From NCBI GenBank assembly GCA_963668015.2, contig CAXXCR010000037.1:1-64000 (forward strand): DNA of 64,000 bases, in the 5' to 3' direction. Below, piece after piece: positions 8,857-20,044 of the stretch. The DNA is from Ilyobacter_A sp963668015 (GTDB taxonomy: Bacteria > Fusobacteriota > Fusobacteriia > Fusobacteriales > Fusobacteriaceae). A model generated the notes under the pieces. The model searched no databases, was not told where the DNA came from, and saw nothing but the letters and a program-made list of their open reading frames with translations. A program made the position numbers and the translations under genes. The stretch's first letter is position 1. Each line of letters starts with the position of its first letter.

Positions 8857-8933
8857 GCGTCTATAGCTCAATTGGATAGAGCACCTGGCTACGGACCAGG
8901 GGGTTAGGGGTTCGACTCCTCTTAGGCGCGCCA
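8857..8933 (+). tRNA. tRNA-Arg(ACG)
   Basis: Acceptor GCGTCTA pairs with TAGGCGC (one G-U). Anticodon loop CTACGGA gives anticodon ACG, whose first base is normally edited to inosine. T-loop GGTTCGACTCC and an encoded CCA are present. A T-rich tract follows and may terminate the cluster. Confidence 0.93.
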
Positions 8934-8941
8934 TTTTTTTA

Positions 8942-8971
8942 TTGACAGTTTTTGTACAAAAATGGTAGAAT
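8942..8971 (+). promoter_or_regulatory. Promoter of infC-rpmI-rplT
   Basis: TTGACA (8942-8947), 18-base spacer, TAGAAT (8966-8971). The transcript would start near 8978, giving a leader of about 220 bases ahead of infC. Confidence 0.7.
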
Positions 8972-9039
8972 ATTTTTGTTATGCTAAAATTTAATATTTA
9001 AAATACATTTTCACAAAGAAGAAACTCTGTTTCTCACCT

Positions 9040-9097
9040 TATGGGCACATTTAGCTGCATAGGGTCAGTTCGATTGCACTATGTGAGTGCTCATAAA
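9040..9097 (+). promoter_or_regulatory. Structured leader of the infC operon, possible autoregulatory element
   Basis: TTATGGGCAC (about 9040-9049) pairs with GTGCTCATAA (about 9088-9097) with a single G-U. Inside, CATAG pairs with CTATG around a loop containing GGGTCAGTTCGATTGCA. In many bacteria the leader of this operon binds ribosomal protein L20 to repress infC-rpmI-rplT. The position and nested fold fit that role, but the L20-leader class is inferred from location only. Confidence 0.4.
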
Positions 9098-9197
9098 TCA
9101 TTTTTTAGAAATATTTCTATTTACGTTTTTATGGTATTTTTTTGAACTGAACAGGGACTTTGTACCCTGTATTTTTTATTTTTGGGAGGTGTCTGTT

Positions 9198-9703
9198 ATT
9201 TCTGACAGAACAAGAATTAATGAAATGATAAGAGTTAAAGAGGTTAGAGTTATCGATAATGATGGTGCTCAATTGGGAGTAATGCCCACTAAGAAGGCTC
9301 TTGAGATTGCAGCGGAAAAAAAATTAGACTTAGTTGAGGTAGCTCCAAATTCTAAGCCGGTTGTTTGTAAAATAATGGATTATGGAAAGTACAAGTATGA
9401 ACAGGCCTAGAAAAGCTAAAGAAGCTAAAAAAAATCAAAGAGCAAGTAATAGTTAAAGAGATAAAATTCAAGGCTAGAATTGATAAACATGATCTTGAAA
9501 CAAAATTAAATAAAATTGATAAATTCTTAGAAAAAGATAACAAAGTAAAAGTAAGCCTGATGATGTTTGGAAGAGAAAGAATGCATGTCGGTTTAGGTAT
9601 CAAGCTTTTAGATGAAATAGCTGAAAATTTTTCAGAAAAAGCTGTAGTTGAAAAAAGATATGCAGAAGCGCAAAAGTTTTTAATGTTAACACCTAAAAAA
9701 TAG
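9198..9703 (+). CDS. infC: Translation initiation factor IF-3 with AUU start (frame broken)
   Basis: IF-3 keeps initiator tRNA and start-codon selection accurate on the 30S subunit. It begins at an ATT codon (9198), 7 bases after GGGAGGT, followed by SDRTRINEMIRVKEVRVID. The rare AUU start is a known device by which IF-3 represses its own synthesis. The N-domain reads to TAG at 9408-9410; the C-domain (VIVKEIKFKARIDKHDLETK) continues in another frame to TAG at 9701-9703. A conserved linker (RKAKEAKKNQ) lies in the third frame, suggesting extra bases near 9408 and 9440. Alternatively one base is missing near 9405. The gene is essential, so sequence error is the likely cause. Confidence 0.85.
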
Positions 9704-9732
9704 ATATATATTTTGGAAGGAGGATATAAATT

Positions 9733-9938
9733 ATGCCAAAGATGAAAACACATAAAGGGACTAAAAAAGAGTTAAGGTAACTGGAAAAGGGAAATACGTG
9801 GTAAAGCACTCAGGAAAAAGCCACATATTAACAAAGAAAACTAAAAAGAGAAAAAATCATCTTAAAAAAGATATGGTTGTTTCAGAAGGAGCTGCTAGAA
9901 AATTAGTTAAGCTATTACCTAGTGGACAAGGAAGATAA
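9733..9938 (+). CDS. rpmI: Ribosomal protein L35 (frame broken)
   Basis: L35 of the 50S subunit. The ATG at 9733 follows GGAAGGAGG. The first 15 codons (MPKMKTHKGTKK) run into a stop at 9778-9780, but after adding one A in the A-tract at 9763-9768 the frame reads RVKVTGKGKYVVKHSGKSH to the TAA at 9936-9938. This gives about 68 residues, the normal L35 length. L35 is universally conserved in bacteria, so the break is probably a sequencing error in a homopolymer. It sits between infC and rplT in the canonical order. Confidence 0.88.
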
Positions 9939-10000
9939 TAATTATTTAAGATGATAGATAGATTAAGTTCTAATTTTGGTTTATAAGGAGGAAAAGGTAA

Positions 10001-10354
10001 ATGTCAAGAGTAAAGACAGGTGTTATTAGAAGAAAAAAACACAAAAAAGTATTAAAAGCAGCAAAAGGATATAGAGGAGCGTCAGGTGACGCGTTTAAGC
10101 AAGCGAAACAAGCAACAATGAGAGCTGCAGCTTTCTCTACAAGAGATACAAAACAAAGAAAAAGAAAAATGAGAGAGCTTTGGATCATCAGAATCAACGC
10201 TGCAGCTAGATTAAACGGATTAACTTACAGCCAATTCATGAGCGGCTTAAAGAAAGCTGAAATTGTTTTAGACAGAAAAGTTTTAGCTGACTTAGCTGTA
10301 AACAATGCAGCTGAATTCGCTTCATTAGTTGAAGTTGCAAAATCAAGCTTATAA
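10001..10354 (+). CDS. rplT: Ribosomal protein L20
   Basis: A 117-residue L20 with MSRVKTGVIRRKKHKKVLKAAKGY at the start (family basic tail) and IRINAAARLNGLTYSQFMSGL in the globular part. L20 is an early 23S rRNA assembly protein and, in many bacteria, the translational repressor of its own infC-rpmI-rplT operon. Here it is the last gene of that operon, 62 bases after rpmI, with a Shine-Dalgarno AAGGAGG and a strong terminator 50 bases downstream. It is intact, in contrast to the two genes before it. Confidence 0.97.
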   Translation: MSRVKTGVIRRKKHKKVLKAAKGYRGASGDAFKQAKQATMRAAAFSTRDTKQRKRKMRELWIIRINAAARLNGLTYSQFMSGLKKAEIVLDRKVLADLAVNNAAEFASLVEVAKSSL

Positions 10355-10403
10355 TTAAAACAGTATTAAAAAAATTATATTGTTAGTAATTTTGATTAAA
10401 ACT

Positions 10404-10431
10404 AAAGCTGAGATTATCTCAGCTTTTTTTA
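10404..10431 (+). terminator. Terminator of infC-rpmI-rplT
   Basis: AAAGCTGAG pairs with CTCAGCTTT around ATTAT, followed by a run of T. Confidence 0.9.
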
Positions 10432-10579
10432 TTTGGATAAAATATAGAGTTTGTAGATATACTGCAGATCGTTAAATCAAGTTTTGATATTTAAATTAAG
10501 CAAATATACTAGGTCGTGTAAAAGGTATGTAAGGGGTAAAAATAGAAAAAAAGTTATTCAAAAATTAACCAGACTGTGT

Positions 10580-10585
10580 TATAAT
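10580..10585 (+). promoter_or_regulatory. Extended -10 of the TPR gene
   Basis: TGTTATAAT provides TGnTATAAT with only a weak -35 (TTCAAA at 10557-10562). The rest of 10355-10655, apart from the terminator, shows nothing else recognisable. Confidence 0.45.
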
Positions 10586-10655
10586 AGTCGGTGAGAATGG
10601 GGAAAAATTAACCAGTACATCAAGTGGGGCATAATTAAAGGGGGTAGAAGTACAG

Positions 10656-11211
10656 ATGTTAAGAACTAAAATTTTTAAAGAAGTATGCGAAAGTTGTGAC
10701 TTAAACAATAGAATAAATGAATTAAACAAAAGTTTGACGAATAACAGTGAAGATATAAATTCTTTGAGAGAGTTGGGGATTATATACCACTATCAAAAAA
10801 AGATAGAGAAGCAATTAACCTATATAAGAAAATTATCGAATTGGTTCCAGAAAATGCAAATGTAAATGCATTTTTAGGATATCTGCATTATGAGTTGGAT
10901 GAGTTAGATGAGGCTATAGACTATCTCAATGATTCGTTGGATCTAGATCCTGGGGCTCCATTTGTTTACTTTTTATTGGGAAATGCCTACTCAAGAGCAG
11001 GGATGATAAAGGAAGCTATAGAGTCATATGAGTTTGCTATCTTTTAGACTTCGATATGTATACTGCTCATTTAGATTTTGCTAAAAAATATGAAGATATG
11101 GGCAGAAAACAAAAAGCTTTGAAAGAGTATGTTGCAGCTTATGAGATTGATTCTAGAGATAGTTCGGTAAAAGAGAGAATAGACGCTATATGCAAGGAAA
11201 TATCTTCTTAA
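10656..11211 (+). CDS. Tetratricopeptide-repeat protein (two frame breaks)
   Basis: The ATG at 10656 follows GGGGG. Three successive frames give one continuous TPR protein of about 184 residues if one A is added in the A7 tract at 10795-10801 and one T in the TTTT at 11042-11045. Helix-turn-helix repeats are visible: REAINLYKKIIELVPENANV, DEAIDYLNDSLDLDPGAPF, KEAIESYEFAIFLDFDMYT and KALKEYVAAYEIDSRDSSV. TPR arrays bind other proteins; no partner is indicated. No signal peptide or membrane segment is seen. As written it is broken, but both breaks sit in homopolymers. Confidence 0.7.
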
Positions 11212-11233
11212 AGGCCTAATTAGGCCTTTTGTT
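11210..11233 (+). terminator. Terminator after the TPR gene
   Basis: AAAGGCCTAATTAGGCCTTT is a 20-base perfect palindrome, starting inside the TPR stop codon and followed by T residues. Confidence 0.8.
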
Positions 11234-11253
11234 TTATCTAACAGGGTGCCTGC

Positions 11254-11282
11254 TTGACTTTTTTTAAGTGAAGTAGTATAAT
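11254..11282 (+). promoter_or_regulatory. Promoter of the J-protein gene
   Basis: TTGACT (11254-11259), 17-base spacer, TATAAT (11277-11282). Confidence 0.75.
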
Positions 11283-11319
11283 TTTTTAAATTTAAATAAG
11301 ATTTTAATAGGAGTGAACT

Positions 11320-11844
11320 ATGAGTATATTTTTGTTGGCCCTTTTATTAATTAGTTTGCTTGTTTTTGGTTTTAGAGGAACGATTAACATTATATTTTAT
11401 ATACTTGTTGCTTGGATAGCAATGTCTCTTTTTGGTTTTGTTGTCACAACTCTTTTACCGATCATAGTTATCTTTGTGATAATCTATGCTATAAGGGGAA
11501 GAAATAATCCTAAAACAGGTAGAACGAGGACTTATTATTATCATTTTGGCGAAGGCGGTTTTGAAGACTTCTTTAGAAATAGTCATACTTATTCTGGAGG
11601 CGGACAACAAAGCTATCATAATAATCCCAGAACAGATTTTTATGCGAATAAGAGCAAGTATTATGATATATTAGGGGTTAGTCAAGATGCAAATAAAGAA
11701 GAGATAAAGAAAGCTTACCGTGATTTGGCTAGAAAATATCACCCTGATAAATATGCTACAGCTGGTGAAGCAGATAGGAAATACAGTGAGCAAAAATTTA
11801 AAGAAATAAATGAAGCATATGAGAAGTTGACGAAATCCCTGTAA
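11320..11844 (+). CDS. Membrane-anchored DnaJ-domain protein
   Basis: A 174-residue class C J protein. Residues 1-65 form two closely spaced hydrophobic segments that should anchor it in the inner membrane. A glycine/tyrosine-rich linker follows. The C-terminal 62 residues are a J domain (YYDILGVSQDANKEEIKKAY, then the HPD tripeptide in YHPDKY) that would stimulate a DnaK ATPase. It lacks the Gly/Phe, zinc-finger and substrate-binding parts of DnaJ, so it probably recruits Hsp70 to a membrane task rather than acting as general chaperone. It is monocistronic with its own promoter and terminator. Confidence 0.85.
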   Translation: MSIFLLALLLISLLVFGFRGTINIIFYILVAWIAMSLFGFVVTTLLPIIVIFVIIYAIRGRNNPKTGRTRTYYYHFGEGGFEDFFRNSHTYSGGGQQSYHNNPRTDFYANKSKYYDILGVSQDANKEEIKKAYRDLARKYHPDKYATAGEADRKYSEQKFKEINEAYEKLTKSL

Positions 11845-11862
11845 AATCAGGGGTTTTTTGTT
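11833..11862 (+). terminator. Terminator of the J-protein gene
   Basis: TCCCTG/CAGGGG-type hairpin overlapping the stop codon region and followed by TTTTTT. Confidence 0.75.
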
Positions 11863-11965
11863 TTGTAAAGCAAATCAAATGTTATAAAATTATTGATTTG
11901 TATGCAGTTGAATGATTATTAGAGTGTATTTTTTTAAAAAACAATTAAAAAAATAAAAAAACTTG

Positions 11966-11994
11966 TTGACAGAAAACAGGGGGTATGATATTAT
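11966..11994 (+). promoter_or_regulatory. rRNA operon promoter
   Basis: TTGACA (11966-11971), 17-base spacer, TATTAT (11989-11994), followed by a leader of about 110 bases before 16S. Confidence 0.75.
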
Positions 11995-12109
11995 TAATCT
12001 CGTGCTCAAGAAGAGGGCGCAGCAAAAAGGACATTGAGAACTAAATAGAGAAAGTTAAGCACTATATAAAAGATTATGGTGAATACCTCGTTAAGAGGAT
12101 AAAATATAT

Positions 12110-13629
<1,520 letters not shown>

Positions 13630-13667
13630 CTAAGGAGCAAAAGCTTGCTTTCTCTATTTTGTTGTGG

Positions 13668-13679
13668 TGTTCTTTAAAA
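13668..13679 (+). promoter_or_regulatory. boxA-like antitermination site in the rRNA spacer
   Basis: TGTTCTTTAAAA resembles the boxA consensus TGCTCTTTAACA bound by NusB/S10. It lies in the 16S-23S spacer (13630-13781), which contains no tRNA gene. Confidence 0.5.
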
Positions 13680-13781
13680 GAGGTGCTCTAGGGCGCCTGT
13701 TTATTTGAGAAGCATTACACTTAGGACATTGAAAACTGTATAGTAGATAATAAAGAGAGTTAGACTGAGAAGTCTGTTTTA

Positions 13782-16716
<2,935 letters not shown>

Positions 16717-16785
16717 AAAGATTATTTACTATACAGTTTTGAGTGTTCTAAGGAACAGCAAAGAAAAAAATATATATATAACCAT

Positions 16786-16906
16786 AGCTTGGTGAAGATA
16801 GCTAAGGGGGTACACCTGGTCACATACCGAACCCAGAAGTTAAGCCCTTAAACGCCGAAAGTACTTGGGTGGCAACGCCCTGGGAGGATAGGTATTCGCC
16901 AAGCTT
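16786..16906 (+). rRNA. rrf: 5S ribosomal RNA
   Basis: Terminal helix AGCTTGG/CCAAGCT, loop sequence CACCTGGTCACATACCGAACCCAGAAGTTAAGC and length near 120 bases are typical. A T-rich stretch directly follows and probably terminates the operon. Ends are approximate. Confidence 0.95.
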
Positions 16907-16910
16907 TTTT

Positions 16911-17258
16911 TATTTTTTGTAAATAATTTAAAAATAAATATAATTATAAAATATTTTTTATACAATAAGCTAGTATTTTTATTTTATTAAAATTTGAATA
17001 AAATTTATATCACCACAATGCTGCAAATTGATAGTGTGAGATTTTAAAATATAAGTTTTGGTAAATGAATCTCTATAAGTCTGAGGATAGTATCTGCAGT
17101 CATGATTATATTGATAAAAAATTGAAAGAGAGACACTAAAGAAAGAATACAATTAAAACGAAAAGGTTTGTTTCCTTTAAAGTACAGGAAACAAACCTTT
17201 TTATTATTAGCTTTTATTTAATTGTTTATTTAATAGTGGCAAAACTATATAGCTTATT
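16911..17258. other. AT-rich gene-free stretch with hairpin
   Basis: No gene is visible. Near 17158-17201, AAAGGTTTGTTTCCT pairs with AGGAAACAAACCTTT around about nine bases, with T-runs on either side. It can terminate transcription from the left, and also from the minus-strand regulator gene on the right. Confidence 0.6.
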
Positions 17259-17507
17259 TTATATTATAGTTTTTTTTGCAATAACCCCTTCAATAACATT
17301 TAATTTTAAAAGGAATTCTTCTAAAATTTCATTTTCTGCAATCAGTTCCAATATAATAAGGCCATTTGTAGAACAGGCAGTTGTCCCAACATCATGCAGC
17401 CCCAATCTTATCTTTATGTAACACCCATAATCTGTAAGTATGTTTTGTACAGAAGAGGCAGTCTCCTCTCTGTGATCTAATTTTATTAATACAATTTTAA
17501 AATCCAT
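17259..17507 (-). CDS. TM1266-family iron-only hydrogenase system regulator (small ACT-like protein)
   Basis: An 82-residue protein starting at the ATG 6 bases after AAAGGAGG on the minus strand; a TTG two codons earlier is less well placed. It has the short beta-alpha-beta layout of the TM1266 family: an N-terminal strand, ASSVQNILTDYGCYIKIRLG, then GLIILELIAENEILEEFL, LNVIEGV and a final strand. Family members are small ACT-like putative regulators found with [FeFe] hydrogenase maturation genes. The hydrogenase operon 1.6 kb to the right supports a functional link. The ligand is unknown. Confidence 0.7.
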   Translation of the reverse strand: MDFKIVLIKLDHREETASSVQNILTDYGCYIKIRLGLHDVGTTACSTNGLIILELIAENEILEEFLLKLNVIEGVIAKKTII

Positions 17508-17720
17508 GCACAACCTCCTTTAAATCTAATATATATCTTTGAATTTATTCGGGATTTTTTTAATATTCCTCCTTTTATAGTTTTATTTGGTATTGAAAAT
17601 ACAAGATGAAATTTTGATATGACGAACAAAATTATTTAATCAAGAGAAAGATTAGGGTTTTTAAATTGAAAATCATCATATACCGCTGAATCTATAAATA
17701 ACTTCTAATATTTATATAGA

Positions 17721-17731
17721 TGTGATATAAT
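17721..17731 (+). promoter_or_regulatory. Extended -10 promoter of the DUF2721 pair
   Basis: TGTGATATAAT ends 29 bases before the first ATG. The same extended -10 recurs at 18.94, 28.07 and 50.20 kb. Confidence 0.6.
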
Positions 17732-17760
17732 CATAAAAATAAAAAAAAGGGGGGAGAGAG

Positions 17761-18153
17761 ATGAATTTTAGCATAAGTTTAACAACACCAGCATTTCTTT
17801 TTTCTACGCTTTCTCTTCTAATGAGTGCATATACTGCTAGATTCAGTGGTATTTCAAACTTGATAAGAAAACTGCATGAAAAAATAATTGCTGAAAATAA
17901 AAGTAGAGAAGACTTTGAAAATCAGGTGAAAATACTGAAGAAGAGGTTGAGTTACATAAAATATCTTCAGTTTTTTGCAATACTTTCTCTGTTTTTTTCT
18001 ACATTCGCAATGTTTGCAATATTAATTGATATTATGACTATGGGCGTATTTAACTTTGCCTTAGCTCTTCTGTTTTTTCTGATATCACTTGTTTTTTCCA
18101 TACTGGAAATTCAATGTTCTGTAAGAGCGATAAATTGGCAAATCGAAACATAA
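17761..18153 (+). CDS. DUF2721 membrane protein
   Basis: A 130-residue protein with a hydrophobic N-terminal segment (about 5-25), a charged loop carrying the family-like SNLIRKLHEK and LKKRLSYIKYLQ, and two more membrane segments (about 70-122). This matches DUF2721, a family of small inner-membrane proteins of unknown function. It is followed 15 bases later by a clear paralog, so the pair probably arose by duplication and may form a hetero-oligomer. Start at ATG after GGGGGGAG. Confidence 0.7.
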   Translation: MNFSISLTTPAFLFSTLSLLMSAYTARFSGISNLIRKLHEKIIAENKSREDFENQVKILKKRLSYIKYLQFFAILSLFFSTFAMFAILIDIMTMGVFNFALALLFFLISLVFSILEIQCSVRAINWQIET

Positions 18154-18168
18154 ATAGGAGGTAAAAAT

Positions 18169-18633
18169 ATGAAACTGACACTTACAACGCCAGCTCTTAT
18201 ATTTTCAACTATATCACTGTTATTGCTAGCTTATACCAATAGGTTTATGGGTGTAGCTGCACTGATAAGAAGTCTACATGATAGGGCGAAAGAGGCTGGA
18301 GAGAAAGATGTTATAATTGGTTCACAGATTTCAACTTTGAAAAGAAGAGTAATTCTCATTAGAAACATGCAGCTTTTGGCTATACTATCGTTATTTTTCT
18401 GTGTTTTTTCTATGTCTATGCTTTTCTTTGGGAAAAATTTAGCCGGAGAAATCATATTTGCAGTTGGCTTATTCCTTTTGATGATATCTCTGTTGCTCTC
18501 AGCAATAGAAATAATTATTTCTGTGCATGCACTCAGTATTCAACTTAGTGAATGTATAGGCAATGAATGTTCTCTAGATAACATAGAAAAATCCAAAAAA
18601 GAAGGTTTTATTTTAAATTTGAATAATAACTAA
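18169..18633 (+). CDS. DUF2721 membrane protein, paralog
   Basis: A 154-residue protein similar to its upstream neighbour along its length. TTPALIFSTISLLLLAYTNR and ALIRSLHDR mirror TTPAFLFSTLSLL and NLIRKLHEK. Three membrane segments are again predicted by eye, plus a C-terminal tail of about 20 hydrophilic residues that the first copy lacks. Function unknown. It shares an operon with the first copy and ends at a terminator hairpin (18637-18668). Confidence 0.7.
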   Translation: MKLTLTTPALIFSTISLLLLAYTNRFMGVAALIRSLHDRAKEAGEKDVIIGSQISTLKRRVILIRNMQLLAILSLFFCVFSMSMLFFGKNLAGEIIFAVGLFLLMISLLLSAIEIIISVHALSIQLSECIGNECSLDNIEKSKKEGFILNLNNN

Positions 18634-18636
18634 TTG

Positions 18637-18668
18637 AAAAAACAGGTTTTTTAGCCTGTTTTTTTTGT
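18637..18668 (+). terminator. Terminator of the DUF2721 pair
   Basis: AAAAAACAGG and CCTGTTTTTT pair around TTTTTTAG, followed by T residues. Confidence 0.8.
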
Positions 18669-18920
18669 CATTAATTTTACTTTACAAGTTCCGTTTAATA
18701 AAAAATAAATCAAAAAAATATTCAATGATAACAGATGGAACCATGTTTTTTACAGTAAACAAATATATAAAAAAGGAAATTAAGTTCTGTTAAAGTAAAA
18801 AAAATAACTGACTAAAATCATAAATGTATAAATTTATTAATATTACTTTTAAAAAAGCTTTTTTTTAAAATTGATGTTTTCTTTTTTATCGGAGTATGAT
18901 AAGAAATTCACCAAAGTTTC

Positions 18921-18953
18921 TTGCGTTACCTAATTTATTGTGATATAATCACA
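18921..18953 (+). promoter_or_regulatory. Promoter of the hydrogenase operon with overlapping inverted repeat
   Basis: TTGCGT (18921-18926), 17-base spacer, TATAAT (18944-18949) with extended TG. TGTGAT (18939-18944) and ATCACA (18948-18953) form an inverted repeat spanning the -10 and could be an operator. A second candidate (TTGGAT, 17 bases, TATTAT, about 19013-19041) lies nearer the gene. The remainder of 18669-19108 is AT-rich and shows no gene. Confidence 0.5.
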
Positions 18954-19108
18954 TACGTTTAAAGGTTCAGGCACTCCTTTGTTTAAAATTTCACATAGTT
19001 GAAAAATTTATACTTGGATACTGAACTTTTTAGAGGTATTATAGGGATACAATAAACTTTACAAAAATAAACATTAATTTAAAATTATTTTTTATAAGGA
19101 GGAAAAAA

Positions 19109-19600
19109 ATGTCTGCGTGCGATAACAGATTGAAACAAGAGTGTTTTAGAAATTTAGAAGAGTATATCGATTCTCTTCCTGAGAAAAAAGGTGCTCTGAT
19201 CTCAGTACTTCACAAAGCACAAGAGATCTTCGGATACTTACCGCAAGAGGTTCAAAGTTTTGTTTCTGAAAGATTAGATATTTCACTTGCAAAAGTTTAC
19301 GGAGTTGTAAGCTTCTACTCATTTTTCACAATGACTCCAAAAGGTAAATACCCTATCTCTGTCTGTATGGGAACTGCTTGTTATGTAAGGGGATCGGAAA
19401 AAGTTTTAAAAGATTTTGAAGCTGAGCTTGGAATCGCTCCTGGAGAAACAACTAAGGATGGTATGTTTTCACTAGACGCATTGAGATGTGTAGGTGCCTG
19501 TGGACTGGCTCCAGTTGTTCTTATAGGTGAAGACGTTTACGGAAAAGATGAGGCAAAAGACGTAAAAACACTAATAAAAAAATATCAAGAATTAGGATAA
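19109..19600 (+). CDS. hydC: NuoE-like [2Fe-2S] subunit of bifurcating [FeFe] hydrogenase
   Basis: A 163-residue thioredoxin-fold ferredoxin. An N-terminal helical part (LISVLHKAQEIFGYLP) is followed by four cysteine ligands in VCMGTACYVRG (C-x4-C) and RCVGACGLAP (C-x3-C). In HydABC complexes this subunit passes electrons between the flavin subunit and the iron-sulfur chain. It is first in an operon with an NuoF-like and an [FeFe] hydrogenase subunit. Start ATG 8 bases after AAGGAGG. The gene symbol follows the Thermotoga/Acetobacterium naming. Confidence 0.9.
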   Translation: MSACDNRLKQECFRNLEEYIDSLPEKKGALISVLHKAQEIFGYLPQEVQSFVSERLDISLAKVYGVVSFYSFFTMTPKGKYPISVCMGTACYVRGSEKVLKDFEAELGIAPGETTKDGMFSLDALRCVGACGLAPVVLIGEDVYGKDEAKDVKTLIKKYQELG

Positions 19601-19612
19601 TAGGGGGTAGAG

Positions 19613-20032
19613 ATGTCTAAGAAAATTACTTCTTATGAAGAGTTATTGAAAAAAGGAAAAGAGTGCGAAGAAAAAATAGACGTAAGAAAAAAGTGAACTA
19701 ACGCCTGCGGAGAAGCTGATATCGAGATAAGAGTAGGAATAAGTTCCCCTGACCTTGAAGCAAAGAAACTGGCGGATGAGTTAGGTATAGCTATTATTGA
19801 GAAGATAAAAGAAGATCAAATAGAAAATGTGGTAGTTTATCAGACTGAGTTTTATGGATATGAGGGGGATAAGCCTTCTCTTGAGATAATCATTCCTGGA
19901 AAAGGACAGGTTGTGTTTGGAAACCTGGATGTGCAGGGAGCTCTTGAAATCTTGGATAGGTATCTGATGAACACTGAGTTTATAGAGAATTTCTTAGTAG
20001 ATAATGATGGAAACAAAATATGCAATCATTAA
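19613..20032 (+). CDS. Ferredoxin-like hydrogenase subunit with an in-frame UGA codon
   Basis: The ATG at 19613 follows GGGGG, 12 bases after hydC. One frame runs to TAA at 20030-20032 (139 codons), interrupted only by TGA at 19694-19696. Both sides look like the small ferredoxin-like protein often found between the NuoE- and NuoF-like hydrogenase genes: SYEELLKKGKE before, then IEIRVGISSP and VVVYQTEFYG, then GKGQVVFGNLD after. The positions where that family has its [2Fe-2S] cysteines (GTCG, QTGCIGxC) are not cysteine here. UGA is followed by TNAC, so a selenocysteine is conceivable, but I see no clear SECIS hairpin. Nonsense mutation and sequence error are alternatives. Confidence 0.65.
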
Positions 20033-20044
20033 GGAGGTTAAAAG

